This document shows, one piece after another, positions 8,430 through 16,204 of a DNA stretch of 43,372 bases. How positions within the stretch are numbered: position 1 is the first letter of the stretch; the number at the start of each line of letters is the position of its first letter. The stretch is taken from NCBI GenBank assembly GCA_009594865.1, contig VOPT01000042.1, forward strand, positions 1 through 43,372. Reading direction: 5' to 3'. Both the position numbers and the translations under genes were made by a program. The notes under the pieces were generated by a model that saw only the letters and a program-made list of their open reading frames with translations, was not told where the DNA came from and did no database searches. The DNA comes from Nitrospira sp. GTDB lineage: Bacteria > Nitrospirota > Nitrospiria > Nitrospirales > Nitrospiraceae.

Positions 8430-8759
8430 TTATTTGTTTTTTTTGACATATGCATCCACAAAGGCCGTGAGGCCGATGCCTCCCGCTTGTGTCGCCAGCT
8501 TGGCAATCTCCTGATCGTAAAAGGAGTACCACACCTGTTCGTTTTTCCTGTCCAGCAAGCCTTTCGGAACAGTTTCTCTCATTTTTCCAATAAGATAAGA
8601 GATGAAGTAGGCTTCAAACTCCTCTCCGGCTTTATGCATCGCTTCAGTGGATTTCTGTCCTGCCTGCCCCTCCCCTTGAACCCGGTCGAGCCCGGTGGGT
8701 TGGGTCGCATTCATTTGGGCCAGATCAAGCTGACCGCTCAACAGATTTTTGATGTCCAT
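8430..8759 (-). CDS. flgJ: rod-binding protein FlgJ, N-terminal domain only
   Basis: A 109-aa protein equal to the rod-cap (Rod-binding) domain of FlgJ. The core EEFEAYFISYLIGKMRETVPKGLL...EQVWYSFYDQEIAKLATQAGGIGLTAFVDAYV is typical. Enterobacterial FlgJ adds a muramidase domain of about 150 residues that opens peptidoglycan; it is absent here, so a separate hydrolase must do this. The start at 8759 (MDIKNLLSGQLDL) lies 16 bases after flgI; an upstream in-frame ATG at 8846 would overlap flgI. Last gene of the flgF-flgJ operon. Confidence 0.92.
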   Translation of the reverse strand: MDIKNLLSGQLDLAQMNATQPTGLDRVQGEGQAGQKSTEAMHKAGEEFEAYFISYLIGKMRETVPKGLLDRKNEQVWYSFYDQEIAKLATQAGGIGLTAFVDAYVKKNK

Positions 8760-8775
8760 ACCGGTCGCGTCTTCC

Positions 8776-10086
8776 TTATACGATCTCAAGATTGGCTTGA
8801 AGTGCGCCGGCCGCGCGGAGGGCCGACAAGATGGCAACCAGATCACGCGGTGTCACGCCGACCGCGTTGAGCGCACGAACCACTTCTCCAAGCGTGACGG
8901 TTTGATCGACGACAATCAGCCGGGACTGCTCCTCAGCCACATCGGTCTGCACATCCGGGGTGACGGTCGTTTGGCCCTGGGTGGAGCCAATCACCGGAGC
9001 CGGAGGCTGCGACACGTTGAGCGTGTTCTTCACGGAAATGGTGAGGTTGCCATGCGAGATGGCGCAGGTGGACAGGCGGACATGTTCACCCAGCACCACC
9101 GTGCCGGTGCGTTCATTCACCACCACCTTGGCCGCCACATCGACACTCACATCCAGCCCTTCCATCGTCGCGATATACTCCACCACCCGCCCCTGAAACG
9201 TCGACGGCAGGGTGGTTTTGACGAGGCCGGCATTGACCGGGACCGCGGTACCCTTTCCAAACGTCCCGTCGATGGCTTCGGCGGTGCGAATGGCGGTGGT
9301 GAAATCCGGATGCCGTAAGAGGACCGAGACGGTATCCCACTGGTCGATATCCACGACCAATTCTTTTTCGACGATGGCGCCGGCCGGGACGACGCCCGCG
9401 GCCTGGTGGTTCTTCGTGACCGTGGCGCCGCCGGCGCCGCCCGTTCCGCCTAAAAACCCGCCGATGGACACGGGCCCCTGCGCGACCGCAAAGACTTGCT
9501 GGTTCGGCGCTTTGAGCGGCGTCAACAGCAAGGTGCCGCCTTGGAGACTTTTGGCATTCGCCATGGAAGAGACCACCGCGTCGAGCGTCATGCCGGGCTT
9601 GACGAACGGCGGCAGCTTGGCCGTGACCATGACGGAGGCGATATTTCGCGTGAGCAGCTGAATCGGGTCGATGACCAGATTGATGCCCATCTTGTTCAAC
9701 ATGGACATCATAGCTTGAATCGTGAATTGGCCGCCGATGACCTGGTCGCCCGTACGATCCAGACCGACCACCAATCCGTAACCGATCAATTGGTTTTCCC
9801 GCACGCCTTCAATGGTCGCGACGTCTTTGACGCGGACGGCATGGGCCAACGATGCGCTGAAGAAGGAAATGGTCAGGAAGGCCAGCATCCCTACCGCGGT
9901 GCGGCGAAACCAGGGATTCACCTGCTGTCGTGGCTCGACAACCGGTACCGGTTTGGCGGCCGGCGGCGTCCATGGACGGGTCAGAAGCTCCGGGTCCATC
10001 GAGGGCGTCCGAAGGACTCCGCTCGACAGCATGAGACGAAAACACTGCATGATCATCGCCCGTTGTTGTTTGCGTGGCCTCGTCAT
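8776..10086 (-). CDS. flgI: flagellar P-ring protein FlgI
   Basis: FlgI, 436 aa, forms the periplasmic P ring around the rod. The mature part begins VRVKDVATIEGVRENQLIGYGLVVGLDRTGD and continues with the usual family blocks through GVTPRDLVAILSALRAAGALQANLEIV. The ATG at 10086 is preceded by AGGAG at good spacing, so I use it. It gives about 58 extra residues before the signal sequence (hydrophobic core 67-83, ending SLAHA). Typical FlgI starts close to the signal peptide; a GTG at 9921 would give that but has no ribosome binding site. The upstream in-frame ATG at 10272 would overlap flgH. Confidence 0.93.
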   Translation of the reverse strand: MTRPRKQQRAMIMQCFRLMLSSGVLRTPSMDPELLTRPWTPPAAKPVPVVEPRQQVNPWFRRTAVGMLAFLTISFFSASLAHAVRVKDVATIEGVRENQLIGYGLVVGLDRTGDQVIGGQFTIQAMMSMLNKMGINLVIDPIQLLTRNIASVMVTAKLPPFVKPGMTLDAVVSSMANAKSLQGGTLLLTPLKAPNQQVFAVAQGPVSIGGFLGGTGGAGGATVTKNHQAAGVVPAGAIVEKELVVDIDQWDTVSVLLRHPDFTTAIRTAEAIDGTFGKGTAVPVNAGLVKTTLPSTFQGRVVEYIATMEGLDVSVDVAAKVVVNERTGTVVLGEHVRLSTCAISHGNLTISVKNTLNVSQPPAPVIGSTQGQTTVTPDVQTDVAEEQSRLIVVDQTVTLGEVVRALNAVGVTPRDLVAILSALRAAGALQANLEIV

Positions 10087-10129
10087 GATGACTCCTGTCT
10101 CGCTCCTGTGGACCCTGCGCACTCGGTCA

Positions 10130-10846
10130 TTAAAAGGGATAGACCCAATCCAGAATCCTGACGAACCAGCCAGGCCGTTGCACGTCATCCACCACGCCCA
10201 GGCCGGAATATTCGATTTTCGCGTCGGCAATGGCGCTGGATTGCACCGTGTTCTTGGTATTGACGTCGACACGGCGAACGATGCCGGCGATCGTCATGAT
10301 CTGCCGCTCCGAATTGACCGTCACTTCGCGCCGCCCTTCGATCCGCAAATCACCGTTGGGCAGCACTTCGGTCACGATGGCTGAGATCGTGCCGGTCAAG
10401 GTGTCTTCGCGATTCGTGGCGCCTTTGCCGCCGAACTTGTTTTTGGCGCTGGCGTCGATGCCGAATCCCCGCTTGGCTTCTCCTCCGAGTCGAATACCCG
10501 GAAGGCCGAGGTAGCCCATGCCTGTGCCGCCGATCCCGTTCGACACGGTGGAGTCCTTTTCCGCGCTGGTGTCGGCACTCTTCGACCCCTTGTGTTTTTC
10601 GGAGATCAAAATCGTGATGATGTCGCCGGCGCGCATAGCGCGCAGGTCTTCGTAGAGATAGGCTCGCCCATTCTCTTCCTGCCACAACGAGCCGGTCGTC
10701 TTAGGAGGCGGCATTTTCGCCAGCTCCGCCTTCGTGGGCTTCGCGGGGGACGAACTCGAACAGCCCGGCAGGACGAAGAGCACAAGGCCGCAGAGCAGGA
10801 GTCCGATTTTCTGATGAATGGTGAACGTGGAATTAAAAGCTGACAC
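10130..10846 (-). CDS. flgH: flagellar L-ring lipoprotein FlgH
   Basis: FlgH, 238 aa, builds the outer-membrane L ring. With the GTG start at 10846 it has a short basic N-terminus, a hydrophobic signal segment (14-26) and a lipobox LPGC with lipidated Cys29. The mature part shows SLWQEENGRAYLYEDLRAMRAGDIITILISE and ends VDDVQRPGWFVRILDWVYPF, both family hallmarks. The start overlaps the flgA stop by 14 bases, which suggests translational coupling. A longer frame to 10933 would run deep into flgA and is not supported. The presence of P and L rings shows a Gram-negative style envelope. Confidence 0.94.
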   Translation of the reverse strand: MSAFNSTFTIHQKIGLLLCGLVLFVLPGCSSSSPAKPTKAELAKMPPPKTTGSLWQEENGRAYLYEDLRAMRAGDIITILISEKHKGSKSADTSAEKDSTVSNGIGGTGMGYLGLPGIRLGGEAKRGFGIDASAKNKFGGKGATNREDTLTGTISAIVTEVLPNGDLRIEGRREVTVNSERQIMTIAGIVRRVDVNTKNTVQSSAIADAKIEYSGLGVVDDVQRPGWFVRILDWVYPF

Positions 10847-11630
10847 GGACCACCCCCGGACCGACGACGGTTGCGCGCAGATCCTTGCCGGAATCGACAT
10901 TGGACACGGTGATGGTTTGGCCCAGCTCCCCATGCGATTTCGTCACGCCCACGGTTTGAATGGAGAGTCCCCCCTGCCGGGCCTCGATCGTCACCCGATC
11001 GCCTTTGTGCACGGCAAACGGACGGCGCAGGGAGGTCAGCCGGATCGCGTTTTGAGGCGGCAAGGGACGGATCGCCGCTTTACCCACGACATCCGCCGGA
11101 TTCGTGGCAAACGATTGTTTGAGGTCGTAGAGCACGAGGCGTTCGGACGCCACGTCGTCGGCCGCAATCTCCTCATCGACTTTAATCGAGCGAACCGGGA
11201 CCACCACTTCGACGACGGCGGCGACGTCCGCCGTGGCCTCGATGGTTTTGATAAACCGGCCGTTGACGGTCAGATGGATCTGAAACACCCGGCGACCGAG
11301 CGGCTCTTCGGAGTGATTCGCGCTGACTTGCAGATCCATCGTGCCAGAAGGCACCACGATTGGCTGTTGGGGGTCGCCCAGCGCCACCTGGCAATCGACG
11401 GCTCGTCCCGCAAGTTCACGCTTGACGAAGTCGCGGATGACCCCGCGAATCTGATCCGGATAAATGGTGCGTTTCCCGCGGGCCAGCGGAAGACTATGGG
11501 CACTGTGCACAAGTGCCTCGTGCACCCGGAACAGTGGCCTGATCGGAGCCCGCTCCCCTGCCGTCGCGGGAAGGACCGCGCTCGCCAACAGGCTGATGGT
11601 CGCCAGAGAGATAAGGCCGGCTCGATTCAC
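10833..11630 (-). CDS. flgA: P-ring assembly chaperone FlgA
   Basis: FlgA, 265 aa, is the periplasmic chaperone for FlgI polymerisation. With the GTG at 11630 the protein starts MNRAGLISLATISLLASAVL and has a clear signal peptide ending near PATAG. GAGGG nine bases upstream favours this start over the GTG three codons earlier (11639). The C-terminal half has the SAF/antifreeze-like fold (VVPVRSIKVDEEIAADDVASERL) and ends KDLRATVVGPGVVRVSF. It lies between flgG and flgH. Confidence 0.92.
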   Translation of the reverse strand: MNRAGLISLATISLLASAVLPATAGERAPIRPLFRVHEALVHSAHSLPLARGKRTIYPDQIRGVIRDFVKRELAGRAVDCQVALGDPQQPIVVPSGTMDLQVSANHSEEPLGRRVFQIHLTVNGRFIKTIEATADVAAVVEVVVPVRSIKVDEEIAADDVASERLVLYDLKQSFATNPADVVGKAAIRPLPPQNAIRLTSLRRPFAVHKGDRVTIEARQGGLSIQTVGVTKSHGELGQTITVSNVDSGKDLRATVVGPGVVRVSF

Positions 11631-11663
11631 AGGTGTCACCCCTCGTTCAAGGTACGGCGCCGA

Positions 11664-12455
11664 TTACCGGCGCAGGTTGTTGGCGATCTGCATCATTTCG
11701 TCGGACGCCTGGATCGTCTTCGAGTTAATTTCATAACTGCGTTGCGCGATGATCATGTTGACCATCTCTTCCGCCAGATTGACATTGGAGCTTTCCAGAA
11801 ATCCTTGCTGCAAGGTGCCGAAGCCGGTGGAAAATCCGCCGGTTCCCTGCTGCGCCGGTCCCGAGGCAAAGCTGTCGAGGAATAAATTGCCGCCCATCGC
11901 GACCAAACCGGAAGGATTGTCGAAACGCACCAGCTGAATCTGTCCGACCTGCGACGCCTGGGTCACACCGGGAAGCAATACCGAGACCGTGCCATCCTGG
12001 CCGATGTCGATTTTGAGCGCGCCGGACGGGATGGTGATGACCGGGGTGAGCTGGTCGCCATCGCCGGTGACCAGATTGCCGACGTTATCGCGCTTGAAGG
12101 ACCCGTTACGCGTATACATGATCGTGCCGTCCGGTCGCGCGACTTGAAAAAAGCCTGCACCGTCGATGGCCAGATCGAGGTCGTTGCTCGTCTGCCGCAT
12201 GTTTCCCTGCATCCACTCCTTGGCCACGGTAATGGGACGGACGCCGCCTCCGACCTGGACGCCCACGGGGAAGACGCCGACGTTCGACGCGTTCGTGCCC
12301 GGTAAGCGTTGAATCTGGTAGAGCAGGTCGCCGAATTCCGCCCGGCTGCGCTTGAACGCATTCGTGTTCACGTTCGCCAGGTTGTTGGCGATCGTGTCGA
12401 CGTTGAGTTGCTGGGCCGTCATGCCGGTCGCGGCCGTCCACATTGCGCGAATCAT
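11664..12455 (-). CDS. flgG: distal rod protein FlgG
   Basis: FlgG, 263 aa, makes the distal rod that crosses the P and L rings. It starts MIRAMWTAATGMTAQQ, with the rod motif TIANNLANVNTNAFKRSRAEF at 22-42. It also has the FlgG block DLAIDGAGFFQVARPDG and the C-terminal helix EEMVNMIIAQRSYEINSKTIQASDEMMQIANNLRR. A GGAGGAG ribosome binding site precedes the ATG. The length equals the family norm (about 260). It lies 10 bases after flgF. Confidence 0.97.
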   Translation of the reverse strand: MIRAMWTAATGMTAQQLNVDTIANNLANVNTNAFKRSRAEFGDLLYQIQRLPGTNASNVGVFPVGVQVGGGVRPITVAKEWMQGNMRQTSNDLDLAIDGAGFFQVARPDGTIMYTRNGSFKRDNVGNLVTGDGDQLTPVITIPSGALKIDIGQDGTVSVLLPGVTQASQVGQIQLVRFDNPSGLVAMGGNLFLDSFASGPAQQGTGGFSTGFGTLQQGFLESSNVNLAEEMVNMIIAQRSYEINSKTIQASDEMMQIANNLRR

Positions 12456-12465
12456 AGAACTCCTC

Positions 12466-13233
12466 CTATTGCACCCGGCCGAGATCCTGGATGGCCGTAT
12501 CCGTCATATGATCCAGCGTCTGAATGAGCTTTTGCGCCGATTCATAACTCCGCATGCCCTGGATCATCTTCACCATTTCGCTCAACGAATTGACGTTCGA
12601 TTCTTCGATATGCCCGGACTGGAGCTGCGGTTTCTTCGACACGCTGGGCTTCCCGCCCGTGAACAAGCCTTCGGCGAATTTCTGTGGCATCTCATTGGGG
12701 GGAAATTCCACCACCTTGATCGTACCGATCGCGTTGCCATCAACCTGGATGCCGCCCTCGGCATTGATCTGAATGTTGCCGGCCGGCACTTTGATCTCGC
12801 CCTTCGTGCCCATGACCGGATGTCCCAAATTGGTGACCAGGCGGCGTTGACCGTCGAGGGAGAAAATGCCGTTGCGGGTATACCGCACCCCGTCAGGCGT
12901 CTTCACTTCGAAAAATCCATCGGTCTGGATCGCGACGTCGAGCGGATTACCCGTGATGCGGATCCGCCCCGGTTCGAAGGTGGTTCGCATGCCGTTCGCT
13001 TCGGTGAACACGCGCTCGGTAGGGCCGGCCGGTCTGGTTGACATGGTCGAGGTGATCCCGCTCGATGCGCTCCCCATCCCTACCGACCCACCACGGGCCA
13101 AGAGTCCGCGAAACCCCTGTTGGTCCTGTTTGAATCCGGCCGTATTGACGTTCGCCAAATTGTTGGCGAAGACCTGTAGTTGTTTTTCTTGCGCGACTGC
13201 GCCGGAAAGTATGGGATAGATGGCTCGATTCAT
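12466..13233 (-). CDS. flgF: proximal rod protein FlgF
   Basis: FlgF, 255 aa. The start at 13233 (MNRAIYPILSGAVAQEKQ) gives the standard N-terminus; the frame is open for 40 more codons but those cover the promoter. The rod motif is FANNLANVNTAGFKQDQ, followed by PLDVAIQTDGFFEVKTPDG. The C-terminal helix is SLSEMVKMIQGMRSYESAQKLIQTLDHM. First gene of flgF-flgG-flgA-flgH-flgI-flgJ. Confidence 0.95.
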   Translation of the reverse strand: MNRAIYPILSGAVAQEKQLQVFANNLANVNTAGFKQDQQGFRGLLARGGSVGMGSASSGITSTMSTRPAGPTERVFTEANGMRTTFEPGRIRITGNPLDVAIQTDGFFEVKTPDGVRYTRNGIFSLDGQRRLVTNLGHPVMGTKGEIKVPAGNIQINAEGGIQVDGNAIGTIKVVEFPPNEMPQKFAEGLFTGGKPSVSKKPQLQSGHIEESNVNSLSEMVKMIQGMRSYESAQKLIQTLDHMTDTAIQDLGRVQ

Positions 13234-13278
13234 ATGGTATCCGGCTCCAACCCTTTTGTGTCTGTCACAGGGAGAGTT

Positions 13279-13294
13279 AGCAATCGACATGCCA
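13279..13294 (-). promoter_or_regulatory. sigma-54 promoter of the flgF-flgJ operon
   Basis: Minus strand TGGCATGTCGATTGCT against the RpoN consensus TGGCACG-N4-TTGCW. Only one specified position differs, and the invariant GG (-24) and GC (-12) have the correct spacing. The -12 box lies 46 bases before the flgF ATG. The rest of the 280-base gap up to 13513 has no gene. Confidence 0.8.
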
Positions 13295-13304
13295 TTGCGA
13301 AGGG

Positions 13305-13322
13305 CTGCGTGGCACCACGTAG
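13305..13322. promoter_or_regulatory. dyad upstream of the flgF sigma-54 promoter (possible activator site)
   Basis: CTGCGTGGCACCACGTAG is an inverted repeat with one G/T mismatch, 10 bases upstream of the -24 box. Its core GTGGCACCAC resembles the perfect palindrome GTGGCGCCAC upstream of the fliL sigma-54 promoter (25002-25011). It could be where one of the two NtrC-type regulators binds. Confidence 0.35.
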
Positions 13323-13513
13323 TCGGCAGGCTCCGATGGAAGAAATCGTTCATGATTGTCGATAGATGGAGACGACACGCTCTGTGAATGCATGCGCGCG
13401 TAGGACGGAGCCGCCGACGAGAGCTGTCAAAGATGCTGACGGGAGGCAGTCTTTACCGCAGAGTAGGAAAGTCCTGCCTACCTGAGCCGGTCCCAGGGAT
13501 GAGCACTGGAGGA

Positions 13514-14380
13514 TTAGGCCGCGATCGTCGAGGTGGAAGCTGCAGATGGATGTGCGAGCATGGGCTCGAGGCCGGACATTCCTGAGGCGTCGTTCTGAGA
13601 CGCCTCCAGGGCACGCGTGGCCGCCTCGAGCAAGAGGATGGGATCAAGATCGCCACGATTGGAGAGCGCCATGCCGATCCGACCGGTCAGGAACACTTCG
13701 TGATCATCGAGGGTGATCGGCAAGGCGATCGCGCCCTGCATTTTCCTGGCGAGCATCATCACGTCATCCGGACCTGTGACGTGATCGACCAACACCGCAA
13801 ACGTCCGTTCGGCGATCCTCGCCACGGTGTCGGTTGTGCGCAGGGCGCTTTTCACGCGGGCCGCTTCGATCCGGTACATGAGGTGACTGTTCAGGTCTGC
13901 AGGGGCTTCGGTGGCGGGCGTGAAATAGTCCAGCTCGATTATCAACACGGCTAACTGCCGGCCTTGTTTGTGTGCGCGGATCAGGGCCTGATGGAGCAGC
14001 GAGAGAAACAGGCGATTCAGCGGTAAGCCGGTGACCGGATCGTAGGTGCTTGTTCCATCACGCTCGGAGGCCCTCCAGGCCATACGTGCGGGAGAGATGC
14101 GAGGCCGCGGCGTCCAGAAGGTCGCACAGAAAATCATCAACGTGAAGGCCACCCCGATCGAGACCATCACCGGATAGGCCGTTAAGGCGGAGATCGTCAG
14201 GAGGCCGATGGCCGCCGTCCAATACAGACCGCCCGCCATGAACAGGAGACAGGCCAGCACGCCGAATCGGGCGGCATCGTACGACCGTGAAAGCGTGTCA
14301 TGCGAGCAGGCATGATGAGGCGCAGGCTCACGCCCGGTGGCGGCGTTCGACTCGTCGGTTACTGGTGGAGGCACGCTCAT
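13514..14380 (-). CDS. degenerate GGDEF-domain membrane protein
   Basis: A 288-aa protein with two hydrophobic segments (about 38-56 and 60-85) followed by a GGDEF-fold domain (from YDPVTGLPLNRLFL near 110 to about 270). The signature loop that should read GGDEF is AERTF at 190-194 (VARIAERTFAVLV), and the first metal-binding aspartate region reads IELDYF. It therefore almost certainly cannot make cyclic-di-GMP. It may act as a receptor or protein-interaction module. It is 149 bases downstream of fliA, with its own sigma-28-type site. No sensory domain is visible other than the membrane segments. Confidence 0.8.
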   Translation of the reverse strand: MSVPPPVTDESNAATGREPAPHHACSHDTLSRSYDAARFGVLACLLFMAGGLYWTAAIGLLTISALTAYPVMVSIGVAFTLMIFCATFWTPRPRISPARMAWRASERDGTSTYDPVTGLPLNRLFLSLLHQALIRAHKQGRQLAVLIIELDYFTPATEAPADLNSHLMYRIEAARVKSALRTTDTVARIAERTFAVLVDHVTGPDDVMMLARKMQGAIALPITLDDHEVFLTGRIGMALSNRGDLDPILLLEAATRALEASQNDASGMSGLEPMLAHPSAASTSTIAA

Positions 14381-14429
14381 ATGCCCGAACAGACCTGGTG
14401 GTTGCCCAATGGATAGTGGGGTCTAGAGG

Positions 14430-14457
14430 GTATCGGACAGAGCGGAGGGAAACTAAA
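14430..14457 (-). promoter_or_regulatory. sigma-28 type promoter for the GGDEF gene
   Basis: Minus strand TTTAGTTT, twelve bases, then TCCGATAC: 6 of 8 matches to each FliA box and the same 12-base spacer as the flgM site. It lies in the fliA-GGDEF gap, about 50 bases before the ATG at 14380. Confidence 0.45.
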
Positions 14458-14529
14458 GGCGGTGGGCGGACTCACCTTGGCTGTTCACACAACGGACAGC
14501 AAGGAAGAGGAGCGGAATCGAATGCACGT

Positions 14530-15291
14530 TTAGACATCGACCGGTTCGAGCCGGGCCTTGAGATGAAGAATGGCTTTCGAGTGGATCTGGCAGACCCGCG
14601 ATTCGGTGACTTTTAACGCCTGCCCGATTTCTTTCATGGTCAGCTCCTCGAAATAATAGAGCGACAGCACCAGACGCTCTTTTTCAGGCAGGTCCTGAAT
14701 CGCCGATTCCAACACGTGACGGGCTCGCTCGCTCACAAGAACCGCGAGCGGATCCGGCTGATTGGAGTCGGTCAACATGCTGATGATCTTGTGCCCATCC
14801 GCATCCTGCACCCCGAGGTCATCCAGGCTGATGACCACGGCGCCGCGGGAACGGGTCAGGAATTCGTCCAGCTCGTCGGCCGACATTTTCAGCTCTTTGC
14901 CGACTTCGTGATCTGTGGGCGGCCGCCCGAATCGATGTAACAGCTCGGAGTATGTTTTCTGGAGCAGGGAAATCCGCTCGTGAACGGAGCGCGGAATCCA
15001 GTCCATCGACCGGATCTCATCGAGCATAGCGCCTCGAATCCGGAATTCCGCATAGGTTTTGAACTTGGCCTCGCGGGTCGGATCGTATTTGTCCATCGCA
15101 TCCATGAGACCCATGATGCCCACGGACATCAGGTCCTCGGCATCCATATAGGCCGGCAGGCGGAACGCCAGCCGATGGGCCATGGCCTTCACGACATGGG
15201 TGAATTCCTGAATGACCCGTTCACGATCCGCTTCCGCAATCACCTTCCGCGAGGCATTCCCGGTCGCAGACATTTTGCGTGCTTCCATCAT
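14530..15291 (-). CDS. fliA: flagellar sigma-28 factor FliA
   Basis: FliA, 253 aa, directs RNA polymerase to late flagellar promoters and is inhibited by FlgM. Region 2 reads LPAYMDAEDLMSVGIMGLMDAMDKYDPTREAKFKTYAEFRIRGAMLDEIRSMDWIPRSVHE. Region 3 includes GRPPTDHEVGKELKMS, and region 4 ends ELTMKEIGQALKVTESRVCQIHSKAILHLKARL, the -35 recognition helix. It lies 19 bases after flhG, at the end of the fliL-flhG operon, so it should be made with the sigma-54-driven middle genes. Four candidate target promoters are in this window. Confidence 0.97.
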   Translation of the reverse strand: MMEARKMSATGNASRKVIAEADRERVIQEFTHVVKAMAHRLAFRLPAYMDAEDLMSVGIMGLMDAMDKYDPTREAKFKTYAEFRIRGAMLDEIRSMDWIPRSVHERISLLQKTYSELLHRFGRPPTDHEVGKELKMSADELDEFLTRSRGAVVISLDDLGVQDADGHKIISMLTDSNQPDPLAVLVSERARHVLESAIQDLPEKERLVLSLYYFEELTMKEIGQALKVTESRVCQIHSKAILHLKARLEPVDV

Positions 15292-15310
15292 TCGTGTACA
15301 GTCCTTTCAG

Positions 15311-16177
15311 TCAGTGCGTCCGCAAGAGTTGTTGCCAGAGGAACTGCACTGTGCCCTTCGGAAGCGCCGGAGGCGTCAACTGTGCCACCGCGTCGGTCAG
15401 CTCTCGAAATGCGCGGCTGGCCGGCGCGTGAGGAAACAGATCGATGACGGCACGCTGCTGGGACACCGCCATCGGCACATAGTCGTCCTGCGGAATGGCG
15501 CCCAGGTAGTCGAGGGAAATGTGCAGAAACCGGCTGACGGCGACTTCCAGCTTCCGGTAGATGCGGGCCGCATCACGTGGTGACTTCACCATGTTCACAA
15601 GGACGTGAAAGCGTCGTTCCCGGTATTGCCGCAGCAGGACCTTCATCAACGCATAGGCGTCCGTCAACGACGTGGGTTCAGGAGACACCACGACCACGAT
15701 GGATTGGGCGGCTGCCGCGAAGTACGTCACGGTGGAGGAGATGCCTGCCCCGGTGTCGATCAACAGCACATCCATGGTGGAGGCCAGACGTTCTAATTCT
15801 TCCTGCAAAATGAGCTGCTGCGCCTCGGTCAACACGGTCAGTTGGGAAATCCCGGTGCTGGCAGGCAGCACCACGATACCGTTGGGGCCGGTCAGGGCGA
15901 TGTCCTCGAGTCGGCACGTCTTGGCAAGGACATGCTCCAACGTGTATTTCGGGGTGAGCCCCAACAGGATATCGACATTCCCCAAGCCGAGATCGGCATC
16001 CAATACGAGCACGCGCTTGCCGGTCTGGGCCAGGGCAATTGCGGTGTTCGCCACCACGTTGGTCTTCCCCACCCCGCCCTTTCCGCTAGTGACGGTGATG
16101 ACCTGAGTGCGGGAGGGACCGACACTGCCGTCAAACGTGTTCAGTTGCGGATCCAAAATGTCTGGTTCGATCGCCAT
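15311..16177 (-). CDS. flhG: MinD-like ATPase FlhG (FleN/YlxH)
   Basis: FlhG, 288 aa, limits flagellar number and works against FlhF. The deviant Walker A KGGVGKT is at 33-39. Walker A' and B regions are LVLDADLGLGNVDILLG and VLLIDTGAGISSTV. The C-terminus lacks an obvious long MinD-type amphipathic helix, though LFPHAPASRAFRELTDAVAQL may serve. The N-terminal 20 residues do not show the DQAxxLR motif that contacts the FliM/N/Y or FlhF partner in some species. GGGGAGAG precedes the ATG. In polar flagellates FlhG also inhibits the FleQ-type activator, and such a regulator is encoded at 41098. Confidence 0.94.
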   Translation of the reverse strand: MAIEPDILDPQLNTFDGSVGPSRTQVITVTSGKGGVGKTNVVANTAIALAQTGKRVLVLDADLGLGNVDILLGLTPKYTLEHVLAKTCRLEDIALTGPNGIVVLPASTGISQLTVLTEAQQLILQEELERLASTMDVLLIDTGAGISSTVTYFAAAAQSIVVVVSPEPTSLTDAYALMKVLLRQYRERRFHVLVNMVKSPRDAARIYRKLEVAVSRFLHISLDYLGAIPQDDYVPMAVSQQRAVIDLFPHAPASRAFRELTDAVAQLTPPALPKGTVQFLWQQLLRTH

Positions 16178-16204
16178 CGTCTCTCCCCTGTTATTCGCTC
16201 GCGT

